Assembly: GCA_012184525.1 (NCBI GenBank)
Contig: WOFQ01000001.1
Coordinates: forward strand, 1,488,001 to 1,552,000
Direction: 5' to 3'
Source: Xenoacremonium recifei
Lineage: Eukaryota; Ascomycota; Sordariomycetes; Hypocreales; Nectriaceae
DNA length: 64,000 bases
This document shows positions 52,896 through 64,000 of this stretch, one piece after another. How positions within the stretch are numbered: position 1 is the first letter of the stretch; each line of letters begins with the position of its first letter. Both the position numbers and the translations under genes were made by a program. Below the pieces are notes generated by a model. That model was not told the origin of the DNA, did not search any database, and saw only the letters and a program-made list of their open reading frames with translations.

Positions 52896-53528
52896 TTATC
52901 GAGTCGCAGGGGGCGGGCCTGGAGGCGGCGCATAGTCTGGCGCTGCATTGCTATCCTCAGGCCGGTGAGTCTGGGTTCGGCCCTGCGAGGGATCGACCTT
53001 AGAGCCTCCCGCGGGTGGTCCCTCGTAGACGGGCGGTCGAGACGGGTCGTATACTGGTGGCGGCATGTTGTACATCGGATAGCCGTTTGGCTGGTGATTG
53101 TTGTAGTTGACGTAGGTCGCCTGAGGATAGGCGTAGTTGGGATCGACGCTCGCGAGGTCTCGTCGGCTCACGAAGCACTGGGAGACACTGTTAGGAGCTG
53201 CAATGGAAGCAGAGCTGGATCGCATGCTGGGGACTCACTCTGTGGTATCGCAAGGGTGGCAGGCCCTTTCTGATTCTGCGCTTAGCGTGCATGGTTCCAA
53301 TGATGACCCAGCCGAAGAAGAGTGTGACGACGACGGCGAAAAGCACCCATTTCACGATTATACCGGTCTATGACAAGTCAGCCAAGGTCGAAACCTGGTT
53401 GCGTCGACAAAGGGGATGCTCACAGTGCTGTACCACCAAGGAATGATGACCCCGTCCTGCTCGACATAGCCAAACGGCACATTGTCGTCTCGGGCAAACA
53501 GCGCAGCCCTAGCCTGAAGACTCGCCAT
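52896..53528 (-). CDS. RCR-domain protein (Resistance to Congo Red family), membrane trafficking adaptor
   Basis: Three exons (53424-53528, 53239-53367, 52896-53177) join in frame to 171 residues. After a short extracellular or luminal N-terminus (DDNVPFGYVEQDG) comes one membrane helix (VKWVLFAVVVTLFFGWVIIG). The diagnostic HAKRRIRKGLPPLRYHR and SRRDLASVDPNYAYPQ follow. The tail is Pro/Tyr-rich with PPVYDPSRPPVYEGPP, PY-type motifs that in yeast Rcr1/Rcr2 recruit the Rsp5 ubiquitin ligase. Homologues influence wall chitin deposition and endosome-vacuole sorting of membrane proteins. No N-terminal signal peptide is present; the helix itself should act as a signal anchor. Confidence 0.9.
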
Positions 53529-54686
53529 CGTGAAGAGTTGTGAAATTGCAGAATTCGTGGTGTCGCTCGTCAAGGTCGCCAGCTCACGTATTTACGCGCG
53601 GCCCAGCCCAGCACGGGGGTTGCGTTGGTTGCTGGGGTGTCGCTGCTCTTATCTTAGTGACTGCACTTCCCGCAGCCACACCTCGTGTAAGTGGGTGGTG
53701 GTCGAGAACTTAGTGTCAACGCAAGGAGAGCGAGCGCAATCTTAAAGAGCGAGATGATGGAGGAGAAGGGAAATCGGTAGCTTCGAGATAGTTGCGAGAA
53801 TCAGGTTCTGTAGTACTGCCTTTAGCTATAAGGTAGGGAGAGCGACACGAACCAAGGTGGCGTTGCCTCGACTCTGCGACGGGCTCTGTTGCAGGTCTCG
53901 TGTTGGGTTTCATCGCCTGCTGTTACTGGGCGAGCCGGGGCTCAGGGGCCGGGAATGTGGAACTCCCGGGCGGCAATGCATGCCGTGTCAACCAACGTGT
54001 GTCTCCAATTCGGCTTCGCATTCTTGGATGTGATGTGATCCGTTTCCACCTTGTTCTGTTCAATCGCTTTTGCAAGGCCACGCGTGACTTGCGTCCAGAT
54101 GCCGCCCTCTTTGTTCTTGGCGCTGCTCCATCGCCACGCTATTGCTGCCGTGGAGCCAGGAAGGGACCTGTCCAGGGCGAAAGACCCCTGTGGGACAGCG
54201 AATAGCTTCATTCAACTACTCCATCGCCCTACAGTACCTCGACCATTATATGAGAAAACTCTCCTGCGATCATACTGTTCTTTGCCCTTCTGCAGACCCT
54301 TTCTTTGATCGGCAACCATCTATAGCACTTGCCCCTGTCGGCCACGCCGAATTAAACCTGGTGCCTGAAGTGTCTCAAAGCCGATGTTCCACGCCCATCC
54401 CGTCCTCGAGACTGTCCGTGCAGCGAGGCTTCCATTGCTGGCTCCCTCTCTGCATCCTTTGTCGGACGGGATCTGCGAGGTGCCAGGCCTGTGTCCGCAT
54501 GCCAACCTCAAGAGACATTCAGCACCCCGAAATGAAAGCTCACTCAAAAAAGGCCCGTTTCGACACGCAGCGGCAGACTCGTCAATTCCCATCATCACTT
54601 TTAACATTAAATCCTAAGACGCCATCGCTGAAATGCTGCTTTGGTACAGTACAAACGCCTCCCATGTGTCCAACACTGTCTATTGT
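53529..54686. other. Intergenic region upstream of the RCR-domain gene
   Basis: 1.16 kb between two reverse-strand genes. It contains the RCR gene promoter and the 3' UTR of the HRD3-like gene. Open frames on + at 54142-54834 overlap the last HRD3 exon and lack domains. Confidence 0.4.
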
Positions 54687-57345
54687 TTACAGTCCCAGCC
54701 CGCCCCCGGCCCAGGCTGGGAACGCGTCACCGGCGTTGGGCGCATTCTCGGGTTGCTGCCGAGGCGGCAGTCCTTGCTCTCGCCTCCGGGCATCCTCTGC
54801 TTCCAAGTGTGCTTGCTGGACACGCTGTCGGTAGTAAAGGAGAAACCCGAGCGCTAGGGTGATTGCGATGATCAGCAGGCTCTCGACAATTCCATCGTCT
54901 TCGTCTAAGCCTTCGCCACCCCCTGTTGTACCGTCAAAGATGTCGTCCGTGTAGTACTCTTCATTGTACGTCAGGCCATCGTCCTTGAAAAAGTTCGCCA
55001 GCCACTCTGAAGGAGATCTTTGCTTCCGGGGTTCTAGACGCAGTCAGCATGTGCATTGATCAGAAATCGCATCGTGTACTTACTAGGCTCGTCCTGAATG
55101 GAATGGATTGGGCCATGGGTCAACGTATTCCATGCACTGCGCAGACGTAATTTCAGTAGGCTCAGTGTCACAGGGAGGTACGCCTCCACGTTGACTTCCA
55201 AGGCAAGATCGTAAAACCGCTTGGCCAAATGGAAATCCTGGTCCAGCCCGATGCCATTCTCGTGCATCCATCCCAGGTTGTAGAGCGCCTGTGCACTTTG
55301 GGAGTAATCAGAAGCCCCCGTGTAGCACTGGACCGCCTTGGCGATATCACGTTCTGTCCCAATACCGTAGTAGTAATAGTCGCCCATCTTGACGAGAGCG
55401 TCCACGTTGGATTGTCTCGACGATCGGGTCCAGTACACAAGGGCCAGTCCAGGGTTCGAAAGAATGCCGTTCTGACTTACAGACCTGCGGAGCCACGACG
55501 GCACTGACATCTGCGACTGAACAGAGTCAATCATATATGCCACGTTCGTCTGCGCTTTCTCGTACCCTTGCTCGGCAGCCAGGAGGTATTCGAGAAAAGC
55601 GAGCTCGTAGTCTCCGGCTTCGTACGCATCATTTGCATCGCCCCAAGAGGAGACCAAGGGCTCGGCCTTTTCCGCAACGCTCTTGTAGTAGCTCAAAGCG
55701 GAACCACAAAGCTTCTCTCGGCCGACCCCATGATAGACCATCTCAGCCAGGTAATAGTGCGCTTCGATGTTGCCCTGCGAGTGCCTACCAGCGAGCTCAA
55801 AGTAGTTGTTCGCAACCCGCAGATCGTCTTGTCCACCTTGGTCAAGATACAACTGCCCCATCTGGACAAGAGCAGGGCCATAATCTTGGTCTGCTGCGGC
55901 CTTGAAGAGCTCCATCGCCAGCTTGACATTCTCTTTGACTCCGTATCCGTTCAGATACATCAAGCCCAGACCATGCTGACTCTGGGCATCGCCATAGGTT
56001 CTTCCGCGTTCGAACCAAGTCTTTGCTCGTTCAAAATTCTGCTTGACACCGTCACCCCTCAAGTACATGCGCCCCAGAAAGCCCGCGGCCTTGCAGGCAA
56101 TCTTTTCGATTCCCGGCTTGAAGTTCTCCATGACCCTGCCATCCTTCTTCCAATATCGCAAGACGACAATGATGAAGTATTGGCGAGCCAAGTCAACGTT
56201 TCGCTCCAAGCCTCGCTGGCCTTCGTAATAGATCCTGCCCAAGTTATACGATGCCTTGGAATCGCCTTTCTGAGACATCAAGTCCAAGTACTCTATCACG
56301 TCGTCGATAGCAGCGTTGGCATCGGAGCCGGGGCTCGCCTTGAATGCATTCATACCTGCGCTCGAGGCGCTTGCTCCTTCACCGTAGATCCCACCATCGT
56401 CGTCAGATATGCGCCACCCCTGGTTGACCCATGCCATGCCTCCTGGCGGGCCGGAACGGTACCAAGTGATGGCTTTGTCCGCTACGCTCTTGTAGTACTT
56501 AATAGCAGTTTCGCAGCTTTTCCCCGCTCCGATGCCGCTATAATGTCGAAAGGCTGTGGCCATCTCGGCACGGGCGTCTCCTTGCATAGCAGCAAAGGTG
56601 TAGTACAGGAGAGCCTTTCCTTGGTCTGGAGCAACAACATTTCCAACACCCGTTGAGTAGAATATGCCCAACATAAACTGCGCGGTCGAGTTTCCGTGTA
56701 CTGATGCGAGTTGGTGGTAATATCGAAAAGCGCTTCCCAAGTTCTTTGGGTGGGTATAGTTTCCAAAGAAGTTCAGCTCGGCGAGGAGGTGGAGGGCATC
56801 GGAATTGTTCTGTTGAGCAGCTTCTTCCAAGAGCTCCACGGCATTCAAAAGGTGGCCACTAATGCTATCGTTCCGCGATTGCGAGGGCGCGGTAACCGGT
56901 CCGCTCGGGATCGTCTTTAGGATGTATCGTACAATCTGGCCTATCAAGCCCGACTGTCGTCGTTTCCGGTGGTGTGTCGATGGTGGTGCTTTCTGGAGCT
57001 CTACCATTGCCGCTTCAACGAGGTCCGCACCTAAGAATTGTCAACATTGCCCAGTTTGTTGGCGCGCCGGTGTTCGGCTCGCGCATACCCAGTTGCGGTT
57101 CCTCGAGAACCTTTGGCTCCGTCAGGATCTCAGGGTTCGGTGAAGCGACATGCTTGTTTTGACCTCCGCGAGGCGCGGGCATCTCCTTATTGTTTTCATG
57201 GTAAAACTGGGCATTGGTAGAGACGCCGAAGGTTGCCTGCAAGAGCACTGAGGATATACGTCAGTCGCAAACTCCCGCGACAGGTTACGAGTTGAGGTGG
57301 GGGGGGAAGTTGCTTACGGAGAATCCAGAGTAATGAATGCCGCAT
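54687..57345 (-). CDS. HRD3: ERAD component Hrd3/SEL1L (Sel1-repeat protein)
   Basis: Four exons (57318-57345, 57089-57247, 55084-57030, 54687-55033) join in frame to 826 residues. The first exon is only 28 bases and combines with the second to give a signal peptide, MRHSLLWILLLLQATFG. The lumenal part contains many Sel1-like repeats (SDALHLLAELNFFGNY, AQFMLGIFYSTGVG, ASYNLGRIYYEGQRG, SQHGLGLMYLNGYGV, AQALYNLGWMHENGIG). A membrane helix near the end (VESLLIIAITLALGFLLYY) and a short Gln/Arg-rich cytosolic tail follow. Hrd3/SEL1L receives misfolded glycoproteins and stabilises the Hrd1 ubiquitin ligase in the ER membrane. The splice between exons 2 and 3 was chosen so that EEPQLGADLVEAA reads through; it uses GTATGC and CTTAG with TGTTGAC as branch site. 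Confidence 0.95.
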
Positions 57346-58586
57346 AATTGGCAATTACCATGTGCCAAGAGAGTAAAGCAGAAGATGGTTCATGGCGCTC
57401 TCTTTTAGAGATGCAGCCGACGTTGGATCGTGGAAGATGTATGGACTAAGAGCAAAGCAATGAGCACCTAAGCACCAGCTGTCCAGTTTGACGTCGACAG
57501 CGGCAGCTTACCTCAGGGCACCCGCTGGGAAACTGGGGTCGGGTGGGTGATTTCCGCCAATGGATTAGCGTTCTTTGCCTACTGCAATGACTAAGGCTTC
57601 AGGTATGGCTAGGTCGAGATCGAGGAACCTCTCTTGCATCCGTAATATGAATATAACATTTATCCACTTAGTTCTATCCCAAATCTACCCAAGGCGATGT
57701 CGTGTTTCGGAACAGTTACATACATCTCTCTAACTCTTGAAAGGGAATGAGCTCGAGATAGCCGTTGAGATCTCCAACGGCTAAACTTAAACGACCTGGA
57801 GATCGCATGGCGGTCACGAATCCACTGCCGTAGTAAAACAACAGGAAATTGCAATAGTTGACTTACTAAAAGGCCAAAACTTTGAATAGAAGTTATTTGA
57901 GTCCTCTTTATACGGAGCAACCCTCAAACTAAACCCCGACCTCAATATATCCAGATCCGTAACCCTCACCCAAATCCCCAATCCAAATTCCTCATGTTCA
58001 CTCTTCTCTCTCCCCTCTTCTCCTTATTAGCGATAGCCGTTGCTAGAGAGTATACGAAAGATCCAATATTCGCTCTCCATGCCCATTCAACCTCTAGTCA
58101 AGACCCGCCAGTCCAGGCATCGGTCCCCTGCCTTCGCACTGAAGGTTTGCTATCAGCCCGCCGCGATCCCCTAGGCCCAGGCCACTAAATCTAGCCTCAG
58201 GCCTTCACTGGCTGCTTGCCCTGCCGCTATGGATCCGTGAACACGAAAGTCACGGGCAACGCGTTAATGAGTGCAGGGGAACCGCGTCGCCTAACGCGCC
58301 GATGTCTCACTCAACCTTGCTAGGGGCTTTGGGGGCTGTAGTCTCATTGACGAGCTGACTTCTATCACACAAGTCACAGAACAGATGACCCCGAGTCCTT
58401 CCCACTCCCAATTCTCGCTCAATTTCCATCTCTTCCATTCTTCGACCACAGATCAGAATTTTCCATCTTTTATTTTCATCCTCCAAGATTCCTTTCATAC
58501 GGAGCATCTGCCGTCCTCTCGCGATCAGAGGACTCCTCCCACGTCAGCCGCCTCCTCTGCTTCCTCTCCACTCACAAATTCTCGCC
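57346..58586. other. Divergent HRD3 / UNG1 intergenic region, 1.2 kb
   Basis: No gene is visible. A weak telomere-like stretch lies at about 57918-57990. The region just upstream of UNG1 is CT-rich. Confidence 0.45.
57918..57990. repeat. Weak, highly degenerate telomere-like stretch
   Basis: Units such as CAACCCTCAAACTAAACCCCGACC, GTAACCCTCACCC, AAATCCCC and AATCC recur, but no exact CCCTAA occurs. It is listed because it resembles the three stronger tracts and also sits at a gene border. Confidence 0.35.
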
Positions 58587-59724
58587 ATGTCGACATCCCT
58601 CAAGAGGAAGGCCAACACCACGCCCAATGGGTCTGAGGCCAAGAAGCCCAAGGCGAATGGCAGTATCTCTTCCTTCTTTGGCGCTGTCCCAAAAAGCAGC
58701 TCCCCTGCTGCATCCAAGTTCGACAAGGCCAAATGGGTTGCGTCCTTGTCCGCTGAGCAGAAGAAGCTGCTGCAATTGGAGATTGAGACACTCGACGAGA
58801 GCTGGCTGCAGCACTTGAAGGATGACATCACAACTCCGGAGTTTCTAAACTTGAAGAAGTTCCTAGACCGAGAGACGGCTGCAGGGAAGAAGTGGTTCCC
58901 TCCCAAGCAAGATGTCTACTCCTGGTATGTTCCTAGATTCATGGAGTCTCCCGTATCATGTCTAACTTGTCTTTGCTCGATATAGGTCTCGACACACCCC
59001 TTTCCACAATGTCAAGGTCGTCATCGTTGGCCAGGACCCATACCACAACGACAATCAAGCACATGGCCTCGCTTTCTCTGTCCGGCCTCCGACTCCTGCG
59101 CCTCCCTCCCTCCGCAACATGTACATTGCGCTGAAGAAGGACTACCCCACGTTTGTCCAGCCGCCGAACAGAGGAGGTCTCCTTACTCCCTGGGCCGATC
59201 GTGGTGTCCTTATGCTCAATACCTGTCTGACTGTGCGGGCTCACGAAGCCAATTCCCACTCGAACCGCGGCTGGGAACGTTTCACTCAGCGAGTCTTGGA
59301 TCTCGTCGCGCAGAAGAGGACACGGGGAGTCGTCTTTATGGCCTGGGGGTCTCCGGCCGGCAAGCGTGTGCAGAAGGTGGACAAGGCCAAGCACTTGGTG
59401 CTGCAAAGCGTTCACCCAAGCCCCCTCAGTGCATCAAGGGGCTTCTTTGACTGTGGCCATTTCAAGAAGGCCAACGAATGGTTGACCACGCGATATGGAC
59501 CCGACAGTGAGATTGATTGGGCATTGACACCGAACAACTCGACCAAGGCGCCTGTTGCGGAAGCCAAGGTAGTTGCCAAGGTCGTCAAGGAGACCAAAGT
59601 CGAGGTGACCAAGGCGGTCAAGACGGAAGACAAGGAGAACGACGTGACGGCAGAAGACGAGGAAGCGCTTGAGGAGGCATTGAGGTTGGCTGAAGAGGCA
59701 GAGGCAAAGAAGAAGGACGAGTGA
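58587..59724 (+). CDS. UNG1: Uracil-DNA glycosylase (family 1, UNG)
   Basis: Two exons (58587-58924 and 58986-59724) join in frame to 358 residues. UNG removes uracil from DNA to start base-excision repair. The water-activating loop VVIVGQDPYHNDNQAHGLAFS (catalytic Asp about 130), GVLMLNTCLTVR, GVVFMAWGSPAGKR and the Leu-loop LQSVHPSPLSASRGFF with its His are all present. The N-terminus has a basic nuclear signal (LKRKAN, AKKPKA) followed at residues 24-31 by NGSISSFF, a PIP-box-like PCNA motif with Asn in place of Gln. The C-terminal 60 residues are a Lys/Glu/Val-rich extension (VVKETKVEVTKAVKTEDKEND) not found in bacterial enzymes. Confidence 0.96.
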
Positions 59725-61138
59725 TGCCTCCTCTAGATTCCCCCGTATGTTAGCGTGCTATCTGGTTTTCGAGGGCGTTCAGGATTTTGCTTTGAAGGAC
59801 AGGATAACGTAGCTCATATTAGGAGCCACGGTCAAGCAATTCGCGTGTAAATTCAAGGAATATCTGGTTCAAGGTCTCGTTAAATGTATGGTTAGCAGAC
59901 TCTTGAAGATATATGTGTTACTACGGAGTATATCCTGTCCAGGGTTGAAGTATCGCGTACATGGTCCATTCGGAGATCTGCACAGGGTAACGGACGGTTT
60001 GAGCTATATAACGCTGACATATAAAGTACTGACGTGTCTATGGGATGTTGGCACGGAGCAAGGAGGTTTCGGAGACAGCTTTGCATCCGGCTCTCTCTCG
60101 CTTCCTGCCAAAGCTGACCACAGGATGACCAAGGTTCCGGAACATCCGTATAAAACGCGATTGATATGCTGGACAGCTTTTACTAGGACATACGAACTGA
60201 CATGCCTGCAAGATTCGGTTCCTGGACGTCAAATACTACGAAGTTGGATATGTACGCGGGTTTGGCGGGGTATCGACGTTCATTTCCAGGCCGGGATCGA
60301 CGTGGACGAACGGGAAGGGTCGTTTTGAAACATGTGTCTCGGTCTGGGATAACCAGTAAGATGATCTTCAGGTCACAAGCATGAGAAGGACGCATGCATG
60401 GACGTAGCTGAAGGCTGCATGATGAGACGCCAATGCATGGGTGCTGACGTTTACACTTGGCACTCATCAGCTTCTAAGCCTGGCCTTGCATCTGTCGAAG
60501 GCCAGATGACCATCAGGTTGCAATCGCCAGCGCGTGAACTCGGGCACAGAAAGGGCGCTCCCCGGGATAAGGCGCCGGAGAGACAAGCCATGCCAGCTCA
60601 TCGTCGATCAGGAATCGCCGGCTCAGCCAATGATGGCAGCAAGAGACTGCCGAGCTGGTCAAAGGTGTCGCAGGCGAGTGATGCGCTGGCCATGCCAACT
60701 CATGCGGCGGGCCACCAGTGAAAGGCCTGTCATTGGGCAATGACACCAGCGGGGAGCTTCTGTACCGGCGATGCGTGCAGTAGCGGCGGTTGGGATCTAT
60801 ATGCAGGTTGCAAGTAATTCTCTCTTGATCAGGTTCTTCATCACAGATGGTGCCGGGGGCCAAATGGCGGAGAGGATGGTCATGGCTCCCCAGAACCGGG
60901 CAGACCAGACAGGGACGGGGTCAGACGGAAGTGAACGAAGCTAGAACGGCCATCAAGACGAGTCGATCAGCCTCAGGGGTGTTTGTACGGAGTACTTGTA
61001 CGAGCACCTCTGAAAGGTACCCAGCCGAACAGACAGACCTTTAAGCGAGCAGGCCATCCAACGCGTCGACGCGCCTCCCGTCCAGGCCCTATCTCGACTC
61101 CAGGCCATGTCCATATCGTCCCACGTCAGTGGCCAGTG

Positions 61139-61161
61139 TGACTGACTGACTGACTGACTGA
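61139..61161. repeat. Tetranucleotide microsatellite (TGAC)n
   Basis: About 5.75 perfect TGAC units, non-coding. Confidence 0.9.
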
Positions 61162-62390
61162 GGTCGGAGCAAGCACACGGGAGTTATTTCAGGGCCAATG
61201 GGCGCCAGTGGGCGTAACGACGGACCGTCTACTAAAGGGCCCGTCATCGGCTTAGCTTTGGCTGGTGTCGGCTCGTTACGAAACGTAGCGTCAACGTCGG
61301 GATCCTCAGCCAGAGACATTGAGCAGACTAACAGTCAGCGACAGTCACTCATGGCCAACCGACGTGCAACGGAGAGACAGTGGTGATGCCCTCCAATTCC
61401 GGCACAGCCAGATCTAGGAAGTAATTCAATTGCCGTCTCACGGAAAGGCAGTGCAACGTAGGTCCACCGTCTCCGAGGTGTGTCTCCGAGATATCAATCA
61501 TGTAATAGGGGAGAATATCTGAGACACGCAGACACTGACTGGCGCACTGCGTTGACTGCACGTTGACTTTAAATCATGATAGTCTTTCCCCCGCATGGAA
61601 AGAGCAGGCGCATGATCGCTCTGTCTCTCTGATGCAAGATGCGAAGAGCCGAGAGACGGAGAGGGGATGATGGATGGGCGGCGGAATGGGCTTAATATCC
61701 CGGTGTCGTCAAATTACACGGCGCCCACCCAATGCAATTAAATTTCAGGGTGCCAGGGACGGAATGATGCCCCTCCGTGGGACGAAGGACAGACAAAGTG
61801 CCAGGGACCGCCCGTCTTGGCCTCTCTTGTCTCCCACTCCCAGACCGTCTTCCCGCTGCGCACCTCCACCACTGATGGCCCTGGTCCACAAGGCTTGGGA
61901 GCTGTCGCTTTCGTGACGATCGCGACGCCGCATGGATGGTGTTCAGGAGGAGCAAGAGAAGCCAGCCAGCCCGCCAGCTCAGCCTCGTCGCTGCACGAGC
62001 AACGCCGCATTGACACGGCACCCGATGTATCAGAGATGCCAGGCGGCCGCCTCAGCTGAAGACCCTTCTATCCAGCCGCACGAAAACGAAAAGGTCAGAG
62101 ACGGGATCAATCAAAATTGCGGCGACACCCCCTCCCTCCCTCCTATTCATCACCATCCCATCATCCTCCGTGGATGGATGTTCCTCCCCCATGCTCGCCG
62201 ACTAAAACTAAACCCAGCGCTGCCCCCCTCCAACGCTCCAATCCCAAAAACCCACTACCGCTAATGATCCCAGCCAGCGCCCAGCACAAGCCCAATCTTA
62301 GTGCCGCTGGCCGCTGAACCTGGTCGTGCTTTCCCCGTCGACCCCTGAGCCTCTTTCGTCGCTGTCCCGTCCATCCTTCCTCATCATCGT

Positions 62391-62415
62391 CCCAGCCCAG
62401 CCCAGCCCAGCCCAG
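62391..62415. repeat. Pentanucleotide repeat (CCCAG)5
   Basis: Five perfect CCCAG units followed shortly by a CTC run, within the pyrimidine-rich leader region. Confidence 0.9.
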
Positions 62416-63031
62416 GTTTCTCCCATCACCACTCATTTTCTCCTCCTCCTCCTCCTCTGCCGCTGGCCTGCTCCAGTCCTTTGATCTCCTACCTAGCCAG
62501 CTGCTTGTTTTTCTCCCTTTCCCGTTGCGGAATCTGCCCTGCCCGGATTTTTCCTTTTTCTCACCTTCTTTTCTTACCATCGTTTCCCTCTTCGATACCC
62601 TGCCTTATCCCCGTCCATTTAGACACCAGATATCCCGTCCGTCGCTCTGGCCCACCTCCCACTTACACGTCGCAGCGCGATCGCCCAACCTCGACAGCGT
62701 CTCATTCCAGGATTCAGAGCCTCTTCCTGCCCAGCCAGACCGCGACTTTTCGTCCCAGACCCAGATTCGTGGCTGTCCCATTCAATCGCAGAATTCGGTC
62801 GAGCTTTCACGGGGCACGCGGGATCCTGAGACCAGCCTTGAAGTTGCTTCTGCCATAGTTCGCTGCGACTCGGCCGACCAGACCAACAGACGCTCCGACC
62901 ATCGACGCCCCCTTTGTCACGTCCGGCTCACCTCGCAGCTCGCCGCGTCCTTGCTCGTTTTTCTGCCATCGCATAACCCACCTGCGAACCATTCCTGTCG
63001 ATAACACCTTCAATCACTGCCAGCGCCGACC

Positions 63032-64000
63032 ATGGCTGGCCTTTTCTCCCGCCTCAAGGGCGGCAGCAAGTCCAAGAAGAAGGCTGCGACCGACCCAGCC
63101 GACTCGCAGCCCCCGAAGCCCCAATGGACCGACGCCTGGGCGCGCAAGTCGGTCGAGCCTGAGGAGGTCCACGAGCTGATTAGATGTTGCACGGAGGAGC
63201 TCAAGGCACGAGGTACGACATCCCAGGCTTGAGCCACCATGCAGCTGTCCTTCTTCCCGACCGCCGCCAATGCAATGCACTCCCCAGCTGACAATCGTGT
63301 CCTACTGTAGCCCTCCATCTGCCCTTTCTCCTGCTTCCGTTCCGACCGACCTCCGACCCCAGCGCCGTTCGTACATTCATTCGACACTTCTTCGATCACC
63401 ACCAGGGCCTTCGCGGTGAAGACCTGCTTCAGGAGCTGCGCATGACAGAGCCCATGGTACGGCGCCTCGCTGGATATCACGCCACTTCGAGTACTAATTT
63501 CGAGGGCAGGTCATTTCGGGTGTTGCCAAATGGTGCTGGAGTCGCATTCAGGGAGGCATTGTTGGTTGGGATGCCTACGAATTGTTTAAAGTTGGGGAGA
63601 TCGGTATGTAAAGTGTCATGCCTAGACCCCATATGGCTTATGATGGGTCTCCAACGGCTGTGGCTGACAACGGTCTAGACTCCAACATGGCCCGAGACTC
63701 CTTTAAGACGTTCATCCCCATCAGTGTCGAGAATGGCGCCCGCCAACGAATAATCTTCGACTTTTTCGATCTTCTGGCAGCAATTGCTGCACACGGCAAG
63801 AACAATGGTCTTGGAGGTCGAAAGCTCTCGCGCATGGCTGCTTGGTGGGCCTTCGAGCAAAAGGATACCACCAAGGGCTTCGAAGGGGGCTACGAGGCCT
63901 GGCTGAAGTAGGTCGCCTCAATAAGAAAATGCTTCCCAACGTGCTAACCGAAAAACTTCAGGGCTGCCGATGCTACGAGTCATCTGTTCTTTGCCTATCT
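63032..64000 (+). CDS. Msb1/Mug8-like morphogenesis protein, N-terminal part, truncated by window edge
   Basis: Exons 63032-63212, 63311-63456, 63510-63603, 63679-63907 and 63962 onward join in frame; the last runs off the window. The protein starts MAGLFSRLKGGSKSKKK, a basic N-terminus that may bind membrane. It continues PQWTDAWARKSVEPEEVHEL, FLLLPFRPTSDPSAVRTFIRHFF, VISGVAKWCWSRIQGGIVGWDAYELFKVGE, FKTFIPISVENGARQRIIFDFFDLL and GLGGRKLSRMAAWWAFE. I recognise this as the conserved domain of fungal Msb1-type proteins, which has a RhoGAP-like appearance. Yeast Msb1 links Cdc42/Rho1 signalling to bud growth and beta-glucan synthesis. The intron at 63457-63509 has a TACTAAT branch site. The rest lies to the right. 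Confidence 0.88.

Larger units (their letters stand above)
59725..63031. other. Large intergenic region, 3.3 kb, mostly unassigned, with low-complexity leader
   Basis: I find no gene with recognisable protein features. The frame at 59888-60328 (+) is the longest plausible one but has no domain and no splice support. Low-complexity spots are a TGAC array (61139-61161), CCCAG units (62391-62415) and CTC units (62440-62458). From about 62100 to 63031 the + strand is strongly pyrimidine-rich, as in long 5' leaders of fungal morphogenesis genes, so it probably belongs to the MSB1-like gene. TACGGAGTA occurs at 59922 and 60986. Confidence 0.5.

Noticed and set aside
59888..60328. 146-codon frame downstream of UNG1
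   Set aside because: No recognisable domain or signal peptide; an AT-rich, non-coding-looking start. A fast-evolving small gene cannot be excluded.
43..64000. tRNA or rRNA genes
   Set aside because: I looked for GGTTCGA-type T-loops with paired arms and for 5S rRNA blocks. The few T-loop-like words lie inside coding exons and lack the other arms.

Overview
This is a stretch of nuclear chromosome from a filamentous ascomycete fungus (Pezizomycotina; the protein set and gene style fit Sordariomycetes, but I cannot name the genus). The reasons are: short 49-60 bp GT-AG introns with clear CTAAC/CTGAC-like branch sites, genes on both strands without operons, and a typical fungal gene set that includes a PRC2 methyltransferase KMT6, the eisosome protein Pil1, an Ato/GPR1 acetate transporter, an RCR-domain protein, an Msb1-like protein and a GPI-anchored Ser/Thr-rich wall protein. 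I reconstructed 25 protein-coding genes by joining exons in frame. 23 are complete, though the 5' ends of two of these (11.0 and 17.1 kb) are uncertain. Two run off the window edges (APC1 at the left, Msb1-like at the right).

Layout. 0-5 kb: divergent APC1 (partial) and VPS41. 5-6.2 kb: GPI-anchored wall protein. 6.2-8.9 kb: gene-free. 8.9-14 kb: mitochondrial GatB (PET112), a single-pass membrane protein, and a signal-peptide-bearing SET-domain protein. 14-19 kb: a BBE-type FAD oxidase and a seven-helix membrane protein with a Cys-rich ectodomain. 19.6-21.3 kb: LEA-like mitochondrial protein and acetate transporter. 21.3-23.9 kb: gene-free. 23.9-28.3 kb: J-domain protein, DUF1479 protein, and a helix-hairpin-helix protein. 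29-35 kb: BAP31-like protein and KMT6. 36.5-38.4 kb: PIL1 and an LSM-domain NAA38-like protein. 38.8-44.3 kb: RAD2/XPG and TFIIS. 44.5-47.8 kb: membrane-anchored cysteine-synthase-like protein and NDUFAF7-like methyltransferase. 48.4-53.5 kb: alanyl-tRNA synthetase, an unnamed conserved protein, and an RCR-domain protein. 54.7-59.7 kb: HRD3/SEL1L and uracil-DNA glycosylase. 59.7-63 kb: gene-free with low-complexity sequence. 63-64 kb: start of an MSB1-like gene.

The genes are mostly housekeeping and do not form a pathway. Several concern genome maintenance and transcription (RAD2, UNG1, an HhH protein, TFIIS, KMT6), and several concern mitochondria (GatB, J-protein, NDUFAF7-like, LEA-like, probable dual-targeted AlaRS). 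I see no secondary-metabolite cluster, no intact transposon, no tRNA or rRNA gene and no CRISPR array. The more unusual signals are degenerate interstitial telomere-like tracts at three or four gene borders, a DUF1479 protein whose presumed metal-ligand histidines read as tyrosine, a GC-AG intron, a 9-nt terminal coding exon in TFIIS, an in-frame mitochondrial-type extension on AlaRS, a secretory SET protein, and a GPCR-like-topology orphan membrane protein.
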